From NCBI RefSeq assembly GCF_030818015.1, contig NZ_JAUSZX010000001.1, positions 3,782,001 to 3,846,000 of the forward strand: a stretch of DNA of 64,000 nucleotides, read 5' to 3'. The notes beneath the pieces are model-generated. The model searched no databases and was not told where the DNA came from. It saw only the letters and a list, made by a program, of their open reading frames with translations. Made by a program: the position numbers and the translations under genes. The DNA is from Arthrobacter globiformis. GTDB lineage: Bacteria > Actinomycetota > Actinomycetes > Actinomycetales > Micrococcaceae. Within the stretch, counting starts at the first letter, position 1. Each line of letters opens with the position of its first letter. Shown in pieces: positions 1 through 12,529 of the stretch.

Positions 1-133
1 TTTCGCCAATCTTGTGGTTCACACCTGTGTAGAACAGAATGCGCTCGGTGGTGGTGGTCTTGCCGGCATCGATGTGGGCCATGATGCCGATGTTGCGGAC
101 CTTACTAAGGTCTGTAAGCACGTCCTGTGCCAC
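1..133 (-). CDS. fusA: Elongation factor G, N-terminal 44 residues (cut by window edge)
   Basis: The visible N-terminus reads [20 protein letters not shown] and continues into the [16 protein letters not shown]-loop (G1 motif) of the translocation GTPase EF-G. The start is GTG at 133-131, preceded by an AAAGGGAG ribosome binding site 5-6 nt upstream. EF-G drives GTP-dependent ribosomal translocation in the cytoplasm. It is the third gene of the str operon, transcribed rpsL-rpsG-fusA. Only the first part of the G domain lies in the window, so the rest of the protein cannot be judged. Confidence 0.95.
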   Translation of the reverse strand, partial: MAQDVLTDLSKVRNIGIMAHIDAGKTTTTERILFYTGVNHKIGE

Positions 134-202
134 GGTGTCTCCCTTTCGGATGGACTACGCGTTCGCCGCCGGCTCGTCTGAGCCGGCGGCGTCCGGGAAG
201 TT

Positions 203-673
203 TTACCAGCGGTAGTGGGCGAAGGCCTTGTTGGACTCGGCCATCTTGTGGGTGTCTTCGCGACGCTTCACAGCGGCACCGAGACCGTTCGAGGCATCCA
301 GGATTTCGTTCTGGAGACGCTCGGTCATCGTCTTTTCGCGGCGGGCCTTGGAGTAGCCGACCAGCCAACGCAGGGCGAGGGCGGTGGAGCGGCCCGGCTT
401 GACCTCAACCGGAACCTGATAGGTGGCGCCACCGACACGGCGGGAGCGGACCTCGAGGGAGGGCTTGACGTTGTCCATGGCCTTCTTGAGGGCTGCAACG
501 GGGTCGCCGCCGGACTTCGCGCGGGCACCTTCGAGGGCACCGTAAACGATGCGCTCTGCGGTGGACTTCTTGCCGTCAACCAGCACCTTGTTGATCAGCT
601 GGGTGACCAGCGGGGAGCCGTAGACGGGATCTGATACGAGCGGCCGCTTGGGGGCCGGACCCTTGCGAGGCAT
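203..673 (-). CDS. rpsG: 30S ribosomal protein S7
   Basis: The product is 156 aa, the standard S7 length, beginning [12 protein letters not shown]. It contains family blocks such as [20 protein letters not shown] and the C-terminal ending [15 protein letters not shown]7 binds the 3' major domain of 16S rRNA and nucleates assembly of the 30S head. The ATG at 673-671 is chosen because it lies directly after the rpsL stop and matches the family N-terminus; an upstream in-frame extension would run into rpsL. It sits between rpsL (1 nt away) and fusA (about 70 nt) in the str operon. Confidence 0.97.
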   Translation of the reverse strand: MPRKGPAPKRPLVSDPVYGSPLVTQLINKVLVDGKKSTAERIVYGALEGARAKSGGDPVAALKKAMDNVKPSLEVRSRRVGGATYQVPVEVKPGRSTALALRWLVGYSKARREKTMTERLQNEILDASNGLGAAVKRREDTHKMAESNKAFAHYRW

Positions 674-674
674 A

Positions 675-1049
675 TTACTTCTTCTCCATCTTTGCGCCGT
701 AGCGGCTGCGTGCCTGCTTACGGTTCTTGACACCCTGGGTATCGAGGGCACCGCGGACGATCTTGTAGCGGACGCCGGGGAGGTCCTTCACACGACCACC
801 ACGGACGAGCACAATGGAGTGCTCCTGGAGGTTGTGGCCAACACCGGGGATGTAGGCGGTAACTTCGATGCCACCGTTGAGGCGCACACGTGCAACCTTA
901 CGCAGAGCCGAGTTCGGCTTCTTCGGGGTGGTGGTGTAGACGCGGGTGCAGACACCGCGGCGCATGGGGCTGCCCTTAAGCGCGGGAGCCTTGGTCTTTG
1001 AGACCTTCGGCGTGCGGCCCTTGCGGACCAGCTGGTTAATCGTAGGCAC
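675..1049 (-). CDS. rpsL: 30S ribosomal protein S12
   Basis: The product is 124 aa, exactly the family length, starting [15 protein letters not shown] and ending in the lysine-rich YGAKMEKK. S12 lies at the 30S decoding centre and affects accuracy. The start is GTG at 1049-1047 with GGAG about 10 nt upstream; upstream in-frame sequence is not family-like. Lys43 (TPKKPN) and Lys88 (GGRVKDLPG), the classic streptomycin-resistance positions, are both the sensitive lysine. First gene of the str operon. Confidence 0.97.
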   Translation of the reverse strand: MPTINQLVRKGRTPKVSKTKAPALKGSPMRRGVCTRVYTTTPKKPNSALRKVARVRLNGGIEVTAYIPGVGHNLQEHSIVLVRGGRVKDLPGVRYKIVRGALDTQGVKNRKQARSRYGAKMEKK

Positions 1050-1407
1050 TTTCGTGTTCTCCGTTTTATCCGGAGCGGCCTCTGACAGCCGCTCTCCTGT
1101 TTCTTTGCCTCGCCGCCCGAGCTTTGAAGAAGTCTCCAGAGCAGCTGAGGCGAAGCCTTGATGTCGGATTCGCATGCGGAGGACCCTGCAGCTCTCGGCC
1201 GCAAATGTCCCTAGGCATGCGAAAATGTGGCATACGTTGCACAAGAACCCTGCAAACCGGAAACGTCGCTCTCGGTCCTGCCTTACGGCTGATACAGCCT
1301 TCTAGCAAATACCGGGCGCACTCATCCACTGCCACAATAACAATTGGTCTCAAGTTTAGCACGGACTGCCCTGAGGCCTTAATCCGGGCGGATTGCGGGG
1401 ACTGAAA
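1050..1407 (-). promoter_or_regulatory. Upstream region of the str operon, no coding sequence
   Basis: About 360 bases separate rpsL from the rpoC terminator. No ORF here resembles a protein. The region should hold the str operon promoter and a long 5' untranslated leader. I could not identify a convincing -35/-10 pair on the minus strand, so no site is assigned; this call rests on position only. Confidence 0.4.
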
Positions 1408-1439
1408 GGCCCCGTTCCCACAGCCGTGGAAACGGGGCC
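1408..1439 (-). terminator. Hairpin terminator after rpoC
   Basis: A 14-bp stem with one G-T-type mismatch (arms ggccccgttcccac and gtggaaacggggcc, loop agcc) lies 24 nt downstream of the rpoC stop. On the minus strand it is followed by a short CTTT. It separates the rpoBC unit from the str operon. Confidence 0.75.
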
Positions 1440-1462
1440 CGTCAGTTCAAGGGGTTGACTCG

Positions 1463-5362
<3,900 letters not shown>

Positions 5363-5424
5363 ATGGTCCCTGTTCTCTCTTGTTCTCTAAATTCTGAAGT
5401 CTTGTTTACGGGGAGAGGGAGAGG

Positions 5425-5455
5425 CCGACGACGGGTGGTCACCACCCGCCGTCGG
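5425..5455 (-). promoter_or_regulatory. Strong hairpin between rpoB and rpoC
   Basis: Arms ccgacgacgggtgg and ccacccgccgtcgg form a 14-bp stem with one wobble pair and a 3-nt loop (tca), just after the rpoB stop and 63 nt before rpoC. There is no T-run, so it is unlikely to be a full intrinsic terminator. An RNA-processing or attenuating role within the rpoBC transcript is possible but is inference. Confidence 0.55.
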
Positions 5456-5463
5456 GACCCCTG

Positions 5464-8400
5464 CTAGACCTCTTCTACGGAGCTGGGCTCTGCACGAGAC
5501 AGATCGATGCCCAGTTCTTCCGCAGCCGTGAAGACTGCGTCATCAGAGTCACGCATTTCAATTGTGGTTCCGTCCGTGGAAAGCACTTCCACGTTCAGGC
5601 ACAGCGACTGCATTTCCTTGATCAACACCTTGAAGGATTCGGGAACACCCGGCTCGGGGATGTTCTCGCCCTTGACGATCGCCTCGTAGACCTTCACACG
5701 ACCGTGGATGTCATCGGACTTGATCGTGAGCAGTTCCTGGAGCGTGTAGGCGGCGCCGTAAGCTTCGAGCGCCCACACTTCCATTTCACCGAAGCGCTGG
5801 CCACCGAACTGTGCCTTACCACCCAGCGGCTGCTGCGTGATCATGGAGTACGGGCCGGTGGAGCGGGCGTGGATCTTGTCGTCCACCAGGTGGTGGAGCT
5901 TCAGGATGTACATGTAGCCGACCGAGATCGGATCCGGGAACGGCTCGCCGGAGCGGCCGTCGAACAGGCGCGTCTTACCCGAGGAGTTGATCAGGCGTTC
6001 GCCGTCACGGGTCGGGTTGGTGGAGTCCAGCAGCCCGGTGATTTCCTCTTCGCGGGCGCCGTCGAAGACCGGCGTTGCAACAGTGGTCTGGCCACTCTCG
6101 CGCGGCAGGTTCGGCAGCTGCTTGGCCCACTCCGGCTCGCCTTCGATCTTCCAGCCCGTCTTGGCAACCCAGCCGAGGTGCGTTTCCAGCACCTGGCCGA
6201 CGTTCATACGGCCCGGAACACCCAGCGGGTTCAGGACGATGTCAACGGGGGTACCGTCAGCAAGGAAGGGCATGTCCTCGACCGGGAGGATCTTGGAGAT
6301 AACACCCTTGTTGCCGTGGCGGCCGGCGAGCTTGTCGCCGTCGGTGATCTTGCGCTTGGCAGCCACGTAGACGCGGACCAGCTGGTTGACGCCCGGGGGC
6401 AGTTCGTCGTCATTGTCGCGGTCGAAGACGCGCACGCCGATGACGGTGCCGGACTCGCCGTGCGGAACCTTCAGGGAGGTATCGCGGACTTCGCGGGACT
6501 TCTCACCGAAGATGGCGCGCAGCAGGCGCTCTTCCGGGGTCAGTTCGGTTTCACCCTTCGGGGTGACCTTTCCGACCAGGATGTCGCCGGCTTCAACCTC
6601 GGCACCGATGTGGATGATGCCACGCTCGTCCAGGCCAGCCAGGACTTCCTCGGACACGTTGGGGATGTCACGGGTGATTTCCTCGGCACCAAGCTTGGTG
6701 TCGCGGGCGTCGATCTCGTGCTCCTCGATGTGGATGGAGGAAAGGACGTCCTCTGCCACGATGCGCTGGGACAGGATGATGGCATCCTCGAAGTTGTGGC
6801 CTTCCCATGACATGAATGCCACGAGGAGGTTCTTACCGAGGGCGAGCTCGCCCTGGTCCGTTGCCGGGCCGTCGGCGATGATGCCGCCAACTTCCAGGCG
6901 CTGGCCTTCGTTCACCAAAACGCGGTGGTTGTAGCAGTTGCCCTGGTTGGAGCGGGCGAACTTGTTGATGCGGTAGTTGGTTTCCGTGCCGTCGTCGTTG
7001 AGCATGACAACGAGCTCGGCGGAGACCTCGGTGACCACACCGGGCTTCTTCGCGATGACAACGTCACCGGCGTCGACGGCAGCAGCACGCTCCATGCCGG
7101 TACCCACGAACGGGGCCTCGGAACGGACCAGCGGCACAGCCTGGCGCTGCATGTTGGCACCCATGAGTGCACGGTTGGCGTCGTCGTGCTCGAGGAACGG
7201 GATCAGGGCGGTTGCCACGGACACCATCTGGCGCGGGGAAACATCCATGAACTGAACGTCAGCGGCGGGAACGAGCACGGGCTCGCCTCCACCACCACGG
7301 GCACGGACCAGGACGGTCTCTTCAGCGAAGCGCTTGTTCTCGTCGAGCGGAGCGTTGGCCTGTGCGATCAGGACCTCTGCTTCGTCGTCGGCCGTCAGGT
7401 ACTGGACGTCGTCGGAGACGACGCCGTCCTTGACCAGGCGGTACGGCGTCTCGATGAAACCGAACGGGTTGATGCGGCCGTAGGACGCCAGCGAACCGAT
7501 CAGGCCAATGTTCGGGCCTTCAGGGGTTTCGATGGGGCACATACGTCCGTAGTGGGACGGGTGGACGTCTCGGACTTCCATGCCGGCGCGGTCACGGGAC
7601 AGACCACCCGGGCCAAGCGCGGACAGGCGGCGCTTGTGGGTCAGACCCGAGAGCGGGTTGTTCTGGTCCATGAACTGGGACAGCTGGGAGGTTCCGAAGA
7701 ACTCCTTGATGGCTGCCACCACGGGACGGATGTTGATCAGGGTCTGCGGCGTGATGGCCTCGACGTCCTGCGTGGTCATGCGTTCGCGGACGACGCGCTC
7801 CATGCGGGACAGGCCGGTGCGGACCTGGTTCTCGATGAGCTCGCCGACGGCGCGGATGCGGCGGTTGCCGAAGTGGTCGATGTCATCGATCTCGACGCGC
7901 AGCTCGTGGTCTTCGCCGTCGCGCTTGCCCATGAGGGTCTTCTCGCCGGCGTGCAGCGCGACGAGGAACTTGATCATGGCCACGATGTCTTCAACGTGCA
8001 GGACCGAGGCTTCCTTGTCGCCAAGGGAGCGGTCGATGCCAAGCTTGCGGTTGATCTTGTAGCGGCCAACCTTGGCCAGATCGTAGCGCTTGGAGTTGAA
8101 GTACAGGTTGTCCAGCAGGGACTGGGCAGCCTCGACTGTGGGCGGCTCGCCTGGACGCAGCTTGCGGTAGATGTCCAGCAGGGCGTCTTCGCGGGTTTCG
8201 GTGGCGTCCTTCTCCAGCGTGGCACGCATGGAGTCGTACTGGCCGAACTCCTCGAGGATCTGGCCTTCGGTCCACCCGAGGGCCTTCAGCAGCACCGTGA
8301 CCGACTGCTTGCGCTTGCGGTCGAGGCGCACGCCGACCTGGTCGCGCTTGTCGATCTCGAGCTCGAACCAGGCGCCGCGGGACGGAATGATCTTTGCGGT

Positions 8401-8970
8401 AAAGATGTCCTTGTCGCTGGTCTTGTCAGCGGCGCGCTCAAAGTAGGCGCCCGGGGAACGGACCAGCTGGGAAACGACGACACGCTCGGTGCCGTTGACG
8501 ACGAAGGTGCCCTTCTCGGTCATCAGCGGGAAGTCACCCATGAACACGGTCTGCTGCTTGATTTCGCCCGTGTTGTTGTTCATGAATTCGGCCTTGACGT
8601 ACAGCGGTGCCGAGTACGTAGCGTCCCGGTCCTTGCATTCAGCCATGGTGTACTTCGGATCAGCGAACTCCGGATCGGAGAAGCTCAGGGACATGGTGCC
8701 CTGGAAGTCCTCAATCGGGGAGATCTCTTCGAAGATGTCGGAAAGACCGGAGGTGGTGGCGACGCTCAGGTCGCCTTCTTCGACGGCCTTCGCAACGCGG
8801 GCCTGCCAGCGTTCATTTCCGACCAGCCAGTCGAAGCTGTCCGTCTGCAGGGCAAGCAGATTCGGAACGTCAAGAGGTTCGTGAATCTTTGCGAATGAGA
8901 GCCGGCGAGTCGCACCATCGGTGCTTGCCGTATTAGCGGTTTCGTTATTAGAGGTGCTCGAGGCGACCAA
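5464..8970 (-). CDS. rpoB: DNA-directed RNA polymerase subunit beta
   Basis: The product is 1168 aa, normal for actinobacterial beta. The start is taken as TTG at 8970-8968 (protein [14 protein letters not shown]) because AAGGA lies 6 nt upstream; a GTG five codons earlier would overlap this ribosome binding site. The rifampicin region [20 protein letters not shown] to [14 protein letters not shown] (about residues 424-455) carries the sensitive residues (D in FMDQ, H in THKRR, S in RLSAL). The C-terminal [20 protein letters not shown] block, which joins beta to beta', is intact. It is followed by rpoC and preceded by a long leader. Confidence 0.98.
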   Translation of the reverse strand: MVASSTSNNETANTASTDGATRRLSFAKIHEPLDVPNLLALQTDSFDWLVGNERWQARVAKAVEEGDLSVATTSGLSDIFEEISPIEDFQGTMSLSFSDPEFADPKYTMAECKDRDATYSAPLYVKAEFMNNNTGEIKQQTVFMGDFPLMTEKGTFVVNGTERVVVSQLVRSPGAYFERAADKTSDKDIFTAKIIPSRGAWFELEIDKRDQVGVRLDRKRKQSVTVLLKALGWTEGQILEEFGQYDSMRATLEKDATETREDALLDIYRKLRPGEPPTVEAAQSLLDNLYFNSKRYDLAKVGRYKINRKLGIDRSLGDKEASVLHVEDIVAMIKFLVALHAGEKTLMGKRDGEDHELRVEIDDIDHFGNRRIRAVGELIENQVRTGLSRMERVVRERMTTQDVEAITPQTLINIRPVVAAIKEFFGTSQLSQFMDQNNPLSGLTHKRRLSALGPGGLSRDRAGMEVRDVHPSHYGRMCPIETPEGPNIGLIGSLASYGRINPFGFIETPYRLVKDGVVSDDVQYLTADDEAEVLIAQANAPLDENKRFAEETVLVRARGGGGEPVLVPAADVQFMDVSPRQMVSVATALIPFLEHDDANRALMGANMQRQAVPLVRSEAPFVGTGMERAAAVDAGDVVIAKKPGVVTEVSAELVVMLNDDGTETNYRINKFARSNQGNCYNHRVLVNEGQRLEVGGIIADGPATDQGELALGKNLLVAFMSWEGHNFEDAIILSQRIVAEDVLSSIHIEEHEIDARDTKLGAEEITRDIPNVSEEVLAGLDERGIIHIGAEVEAGDILVGKVTPKGETELTPEERLLRAIFGEKSREVRDTSLKVPHGESGTVIGVRVFDRDNDDELPPGVNQLVRVYVAAKRKITDGDKLAGRHGNKGVISKILPVEDMPFLADGTPVDIVLNPLGVPGRMNVGQVLETHLGWVAKTGWKIEGEPEWAKQLPNLPRESGQTTVATPVFDGAREEEITGLLDSTNPTRDGERLINSSGKTRLFDGRSGEPFPDPISVGYMYILKLHHLVDDKIHARSTGPYSMITQQPLGGKAQFGGQRFGEMEVWALEAYGAAYTLQELLTIKSDDIHGRVKVYEAIVKGENIPEPGVPESFKVLIKEMQSLCLNVEVLSTDGTTIEMRDSDDAVFTAAEELGIDLSRAEPSSVEEV

Positions 8971-9290
8971 GAGGGATCCTTCCACAGACCTTCAGGCGTT
9001 TTCAGATCTCCCCCGCTTTTCACCCTGCGGAGTGACTCCGCAGTGCTACCATCCGGTTCCGCTATATGACCCGGAACCTGGTTCTGCCCATGCTGGTGAC
9101 GTTGTTCACGGCACATTGATGGAACAGCTAACAGGCTAAGCCCACCGCTATATGAAGGCTGAAGGTAAACAGGGAAGACGCAAATATCTACGATACGGCA
9201 AAACCCCACGCGTGTCTACCCCACTTGCCAGCAGAATGCAAGCACCGTTGCCACGGGCACCTAACCGGAATGCGCCCCGCCTTCCCAGCG
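8971..9290. promoter_or_regulatory. Divergent intergenic region, rpoB leader
   Basis: No coding sequence is seen in this stretch between rpoB (minus) and the thiolase gene (plus). It contains a near-perfect palindrome ctgcggagtgactccgcag (9025-9043). It also holds an 11-bp direct repeat ccgctatatga at 9059-9069 and 9145-9155, which reads TCATATAGCGG on the rpoB strand. Both copies contain TATAGC, so they may mark alternative -10 elements for rpoB, but no good -35 partner was found. Confidence 0.4.
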
Positions 9291-9319
9291 TTGAATAGAT
9301 AGGTGACCGGGCTCACGAT
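9291..9319 (+). promoter_or_regulatory. Candidate promoter of the thiolase gene
   Basis: TTGAAT (9291-9296) and CACGAT (9314-9319) are spaced by 17 nt, about 44 nt before the thiolase ATG. The -35 matches the consensus well and the -10 weakly. Prediction from sequence only. Confidence 0.35.
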
Positions 9320-9362
9320 ACCCTTAGGCCAACCATCGACCAAAGATCGGGAGAGAACATCC

Positions 9363-10562
9363 ATGAGCAATTCCGTGGACAACCGCGACGTTGTCATCCT
9401 GTCCGGCGCGCGCACCCCGCAGGGCCGGCTGAACGGGCAACTGGCGAGCTTCACCGCCGTCGAGCTCGGGGCGCACGCCATCAAAGCGGCCCTTGCGGCG
9501 AGCGGAGTGGACGCCGACCAGGTGGACGCCGTCATCATGGGCCAGGTCCTGCAGGCCGGGGCCGGGCAGAACCCGGCCCGCCAGAGCGCCATCGGCGCAG
9601 GCATCGGCTGGAACGTGCCCACGGTGACCATTAATAAGGTCTGCCTTTCCGGGCTTACCGCAGTGATCGACGCGGCGCGGATGATCCGTGCCGGCGACGC
9701 CACCGTCGTCGTAGCCGGCGGGCAGGAATCCATGACGCGGGCGCCCCACGTCCTCCCCGGATCCCGCCAGGGCTGGAACTACGGCACCGTCCAGGCGCTG
9801 GATGTTGCGGCACACGACGGCCTCACCGACGCCTTCGACGGCCAGTCGATGGGCCTGTCCACCGAATCCAAGAACCTGACCCTCGGCATTGACCGGACCG
9901 CACAGGACAACGTGGCCGCCAATTCACACCAGCGCGCCGCGATCGCCTCGAAGAACGGCGTTTTCGACGACGAGATCTCACCGATCAGCGTCAAGCAGCG
10001 CAAGGGTGATCCGGTGGTGGTTTCCACCGACGAGGGCCTCCGGCCGGATACCAGCGTGGAGTCCTTGGCCGGCCTGCGGGCTGCCTTCGTCACCGACGGC
10101 ACCATCACGGCCGGCAACTCCTCTCCCCTGTCCGACGGTGCCTCCGCCCTGGTCCTGGCCTCCCGCAAGTTCGCGGAGGAGAACGGCCTGGAGTACTTGG
10201 CTGTCGTAGGCAAGCCCGGGCAGGTGGCCGGGCCGGACAACTCCCTCCACTCCCAGCCCTCCAACGCCATCCGGAACGCCCTGGACCGGGCCGGCTGGAG
10301 TACCGCGGATCTGGACTTCATCGAGATCAATGAGGCGTTCGGTTCGGTGGCCGTGCAGTCCCTCAAGGATCTGGACTACCCGCTGGAGCAGTGCAACATC
10401 CATGGCGGTGCCATCGCGCTGGGCCACCCGATCGGCGCCTCCGGTGCGCGGCTGGCACTCCACGCGGCACATGAGCTGAAGCGCCGCGGCCAGGGCAAGG
10501 CGGCAGTCTCACTCTGTGGAGGCGGCGGCCAGGGTGAGGCCCTCCTGCTGTTCCGCGACTGA
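9363..10562 (+). CDS. Acetyl-CoA C-acetyltransferase (thiolase)
   Basis: The product is 399 aa, typical of the thiolase family. It condenses two acetyl-CoA to acetoacetyl-CoA or cleaves 3-ketoacyl-CoA. The nucleophilic Cys94 lies in INKVCLSG, His355 in GGAIALGHPIGASG and Cys385 in SLCGGGGQG, so the catalytic triad is complete. The biosynthetic-type active-site layout suggests acetyl-CoA acetyltransferase, but a beta-oxidation role cannot be excluded. ATG at 9363 has GGGAGA upstream. It is transcribed away from rpoB and its stop overlaps the next gene by one base (TGATG). Confidence 0.92.
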   Translation: MSNSVDNRDVVILSGARTPQGRLNGQLASFTAVELGAHAIKAALAASGVDADQVDAVIMGQVLQAGAGQNPARQSAIGAGIGWNVPTVTINKVCLSGLTAVIDAARMIRAGDATVVVAGGQESMTRAPHVLPGSRQGWNYGTVQALDVAAHDGLTDAFDGQSMGLSTESKNLTLGIDRTAQDNVAANSHQRAAIASKNGVFDDEISPISVKQRKGDPVVVSTDEGLRPDTSVESLAGLRAAFVTDGTITAGNSSPLSDGASALVLASRKFAEENGLEYLAVVGKPGQVAGPDNSLHSQPSNAIRNALDRAGWSTADLDFIEINEAFGSVAVQSLKDLDYPLEQCNIHGGAIALGHPIGASGARLALHAAHELKRRGQGKAAVSLCGGGGQGEALLLFRD

Positions 10563-11068
10563 TGAACGGCGTTCCGGCGCCGGGCGCCGACGGGACGAAC
10601 GGCGGCGGCAGGGAGCGTTTCCTTGCCGACGCCGCCGCGCGCGGCCTGGATGTCCAGCTCGTCGAACGGCTGGCGGCCCACAGCCTCGAGGAGGCGGCCG
10701 CGATCCTTGGCATCAGCCCGGCGGACATCGTGAAGTCCCTCGTGGTGAAGCACAAGGACGGCAGCTTCCTCTTCGCCCTCATCCCGGGCGACCGCCAGAT
10801 CTCCTGGCCCAAGCTGCGCAGCCTGGTGGGCGTCAACAAGCTCTCACTCCCTGCGGCCGACGTGGCGCTGGAGGCAACCGGCTATGAGCGCGGCACCATC
10901 ACCCCGCTCGGCAGCACCACGGCATGGCCTGTCTATGCGGACCGGGCTATCGCGGGCAAGCGGATCTCCATGGGCGCGGGCCAGCACGGCTACAGCGCAT
11001 TCGTGGATGCCGACGCCCTGGTCTCGGCCCTCGGCGCTGTGCTCGCGGACATCAGCGACCCCAACTAG
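10562..11068 (+). CDS. YbaK/aminoacyl-tRNA-associated domain deacylase
   Basis: The 168-aa product matches the YbaK/ProX/INS family: an N-terminal region with VQLVERLAAHSLEEAAAILG, the core DIVKSLVVKHKDGSFLFALI, and the C-terminal GAGQHGYSAFVDADALVSAL. Family members hydrolyse mischarged tRNAs such as Cys-tRNA(Pro). There is a 1-nt overlap with the thiolase stop and no clear ribosome binding site at the ATG, so translation is probably coupled. The first 14 residues are Gly/Pro-rich and the true start could be slightly downstream. The gene ends at an inverted repeat shared with the convergent rplL side. Confidence 0.85.
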   Translation: MNGVPAPGADGTNGGGRERFLADAAARGLDVQLVERLAAHSLEEAAAILGISPADIVKSLVVKHKDGSFLFALIPGDRQISWPKLRSLVGVNKLSLPAADVALEATGYERGTITPLGSTTAWPVYADRAIAGKRISMGAGQHGYSAFVDADALVSALGAVLADISDPN

Positions 11069-11124
11069 GTCGCAGTAGGTGTCGTTTTCAGGGGTGAAAA
11101 CGACACCTACTGCGACCTCGTTGG
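11062..11124. repeat. Family A intergenic inverted repeat, copy 1
   Basis: Arms at 11067-11088 and 11097-11118 are perfect 22-bp inverted repeats (outer part aggtcgcagtaggtgtcg), extended by CCAAC/GTTGG across one mismatch. It begins inside the stop codon of the YbaK-type gene and lies between convergent genes, so it may act as a terminator. The same outer sequence (CCAAnTAGGTCGCAG) recurs at 53791-53856. Confidence 0.85.
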
Positions 11125-11132
11125 GTTAAACG

Positions 11133-11170
11133 CAGGAAACCCCGCCCACCGGAGTGGACGGGGTTTCCTG
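11133..11170 (-). terminator. Terminator of the rplJ-rplL operon
   Basis: Arms caggaaaccccgcccac and gtggacggggtttcctg form a 17-bp stem with one wobble and a 4-nt loop. It starts 12 nt after the rplL stop on the minus strand. Confidence 0.85.
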
Positions 11171-11181
11171 AACAAGCAGTG

Positions 11182-11559
11182 TTACTTGAGGGTAACGGTG
11201 GCGCCAGCTTCTTCGAGCTGAGCCTTTGCCTTCTCGGCGGCTTCCTTGGTGGCGCCTTCGAGAACAGCCTTGGGAGCGCTGTCAACCAGGTCCTTGGCTT
11301 CCTTGAGGCCGAGGGAGGTGATGGCGCGAACTTCCTTGATCACTGCGATCTTCTTGTCGCCAGCAGCTTCGAGGATGACGTCGAAGTCAGTCTTCTCTTC
11401 AGCTTCTTCTGCAGCGCCACCGGCAGCGGGGCCAGCAACAGCAACAGCAGCAGCGGTAACTTCGAAGGTCTCTTCGAAGAGCTTGACGAACTCGGAGAGC
11501 TCGATGATGGTCAGTTCCTTGAAAGCTTCAATGAGCTCTTCGTTGGTGAGCTTCGCCAT
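11182..11559 (-). CDS. rplL: 50S ribosomal protein L7/L12
   Basis: The product is 125 aa. It has the N-terminal dimerisation helices ([20 protein letters not shown]), an Ala/Gly hinge around residues 35-52, and the C-terminal factor-binding domain with [20 protein letters not shown] and [17 protein letters not shown]. It forms the ribosomal stalk that recruits translation GTPases. It follows rplJ by 74 nt and ends at a strong terminator. Start ATG with a good upstream AGGAAGGA. Confidence 0.97.
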   Translation of the reverse strand: MAKLTNEELIEAFKELTIIELSEFVKLFEETFEVTAAAVAVAGPAAGGAAEEAEEKTDFDVILEAAGDKKIAVIKEVRAITSLGLKEAKDLVDSAPKAVLEGATKEAAEKAKAQLEEAGATVTLK

Positions 11560-11633
11560 GGTTGGCGTCCTTCCTATAAAGGTGGCCGGGGGCTGAATGC
11601 CCTCCGTTCCACCGGAGTCTTTTTGGGAGAGAG

Positions 11634-12236
11634 TTAGTTCTCTTCGGCAGCGGCTTCGGCCGGAGCCTCAGCTGCTTCTTCTGCGACTGCGTCAGCGTCT
11701 GCGGCGGGAGCTTCTTCAGCGGCGGGAGCTTCGGCTTCAGCCGGAGCACCGTTCTCTTCTTCAAGCTTGAGGCGCAGTGCGTCGATGATGCGTGCAGCAG
11801 CGGCAGCAGGTGCCTTGAGGATGCCTGCAACCTTGGCGAGCTGCAGCTCGCGGGACTCGAGTGCTGCCAGGGCAGCAACTTCGCTGGCGTTCAGTGCCTT
11901 GCCCTCGAAGTAACCGGTCTTGATGACCAGCTGCTTGTTGGCCTTGGCAAAATCCGTCAGGCTCTTGGCAGCTGCAACTGCGTCACCCTTGATGAACGCG
12001 ATTGCAGTGGGGCCGGCGAGCTGGCCGTCGAATGCTTCGACACCAGCTTCCTTGGCTGCAATGGCGGTCAGGGTGTTCTTGACGACCGCGAACTTGGTGT
12101 CCTGGCCGAGAGAAACACGCAGCTGCTTGAGCTGTGCAACGGTGAGCCCACGGTATTCGGTCAGGACAGCGGCGTTCGATTCCTTGAAATCGTTAGTGAT
12201 CTCAGCTACTGCTGAAACCTTGGTAGGCGTTGCCAT
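11634..12236 (-). CDS. rplJ: 50S ribosomal protein L10
   Basis: The product is 200 aa. The family core occupies about residues 1-165 ([37 protein letters not shown]). It ends in an acidic Ala/Glu/Pro tail of about 35 residues ([20 protein letters not shown]). The tail makes it longer than the roughly 165-175 aa of most L10 proteins. L10 anchors L7/L12 dimers to 23S rRNA. Start ATG follows GGAAGGAGGGTT. It is preceded by an L10-type leader with an attenuator-like hairpin. Confidence 0.96.
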   Translation of the reverse strand: MATPTKVSAVAEITNDFKESNAAVLTEYRGLTVAQLKQLRVSLGQDTKFAVVKNTLTAIAAKEAGVEAFDGQLAGPTAIAFIKGDAVAAAKSLTDFAKANKQLVIKTGYFEGKALNASEVAALAALESRELQLAKVAGILKAPAAAAARIIDALRLKLEEENGAPAEAEAPAAEEAPAADADAVAEEAAEAPAEAAAEEN

Positions 12237-12480
12237 AACCCTCCTTCCGGGGATAGTGCCGGTATTCCGGGTCCCCGCTCAGGTGAGCTAAAACTAAAAA
12301 CGCCCCGCGCAGATGCACGGGGCTTGGCTCAACGCTGTCATAACAGCGGAACTTTGCTTCGTTCACCTGCGCCGGCCGCCCTATGTTCAGGGTCCTTCGT
12401 CTGGAAACCCACTGGCTCTTTTTCACACAACTGCAGAGTTGAGCTGAGCTCGAAAGAGTGGGAATCCAACAACCGACGGT
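12237..12480 (-). promoter_or_regulatory. Ribosomal protein L10 leader
   Basis: A non-coding leader of roughly 240 nt precedes rplJ. It contains the segment CCGGCGCAGGTGAACGAAGC on the minus strand and a hairpin followed by a T-run (12302-12323). Position and layout fit the L10 autoregulatory leader known upstream of rplJ-rplL in many bacteria, in which L10-L12 binds its own mRNA. Upstream, TTGAAC is seen near 12490 but its -10 partner is weak. The exact limits are inferred. Confidence 0.55.
12302..12323 (-). terminator. Attenuator-like hairpin in the rplJ leader
   Basis: On the minus strand GCCCCGTGCATCTGCGCGGGGC forms a stem of about 9 bp with one mismatch, directly followed by GTTTTTAG. 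It lies 66 nt before rplJ with no gene ending just upstream, so it fits regulated transcription attenuation better than ordinary termination. Confidence 0.65.
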
Positions 12481-12529
12481 CTTTGGTAGTTCAAGCTTAC
12501 GGGAGGGTTCCGGGGATAACCAAATCGGC

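Noticed and set aside
6925..8898. 657-aa open frame antisense to rpoB
   Set aside because: Shadow of rpoB codon bias; the Val/Asp/Gly-rich composition matches no protein family.
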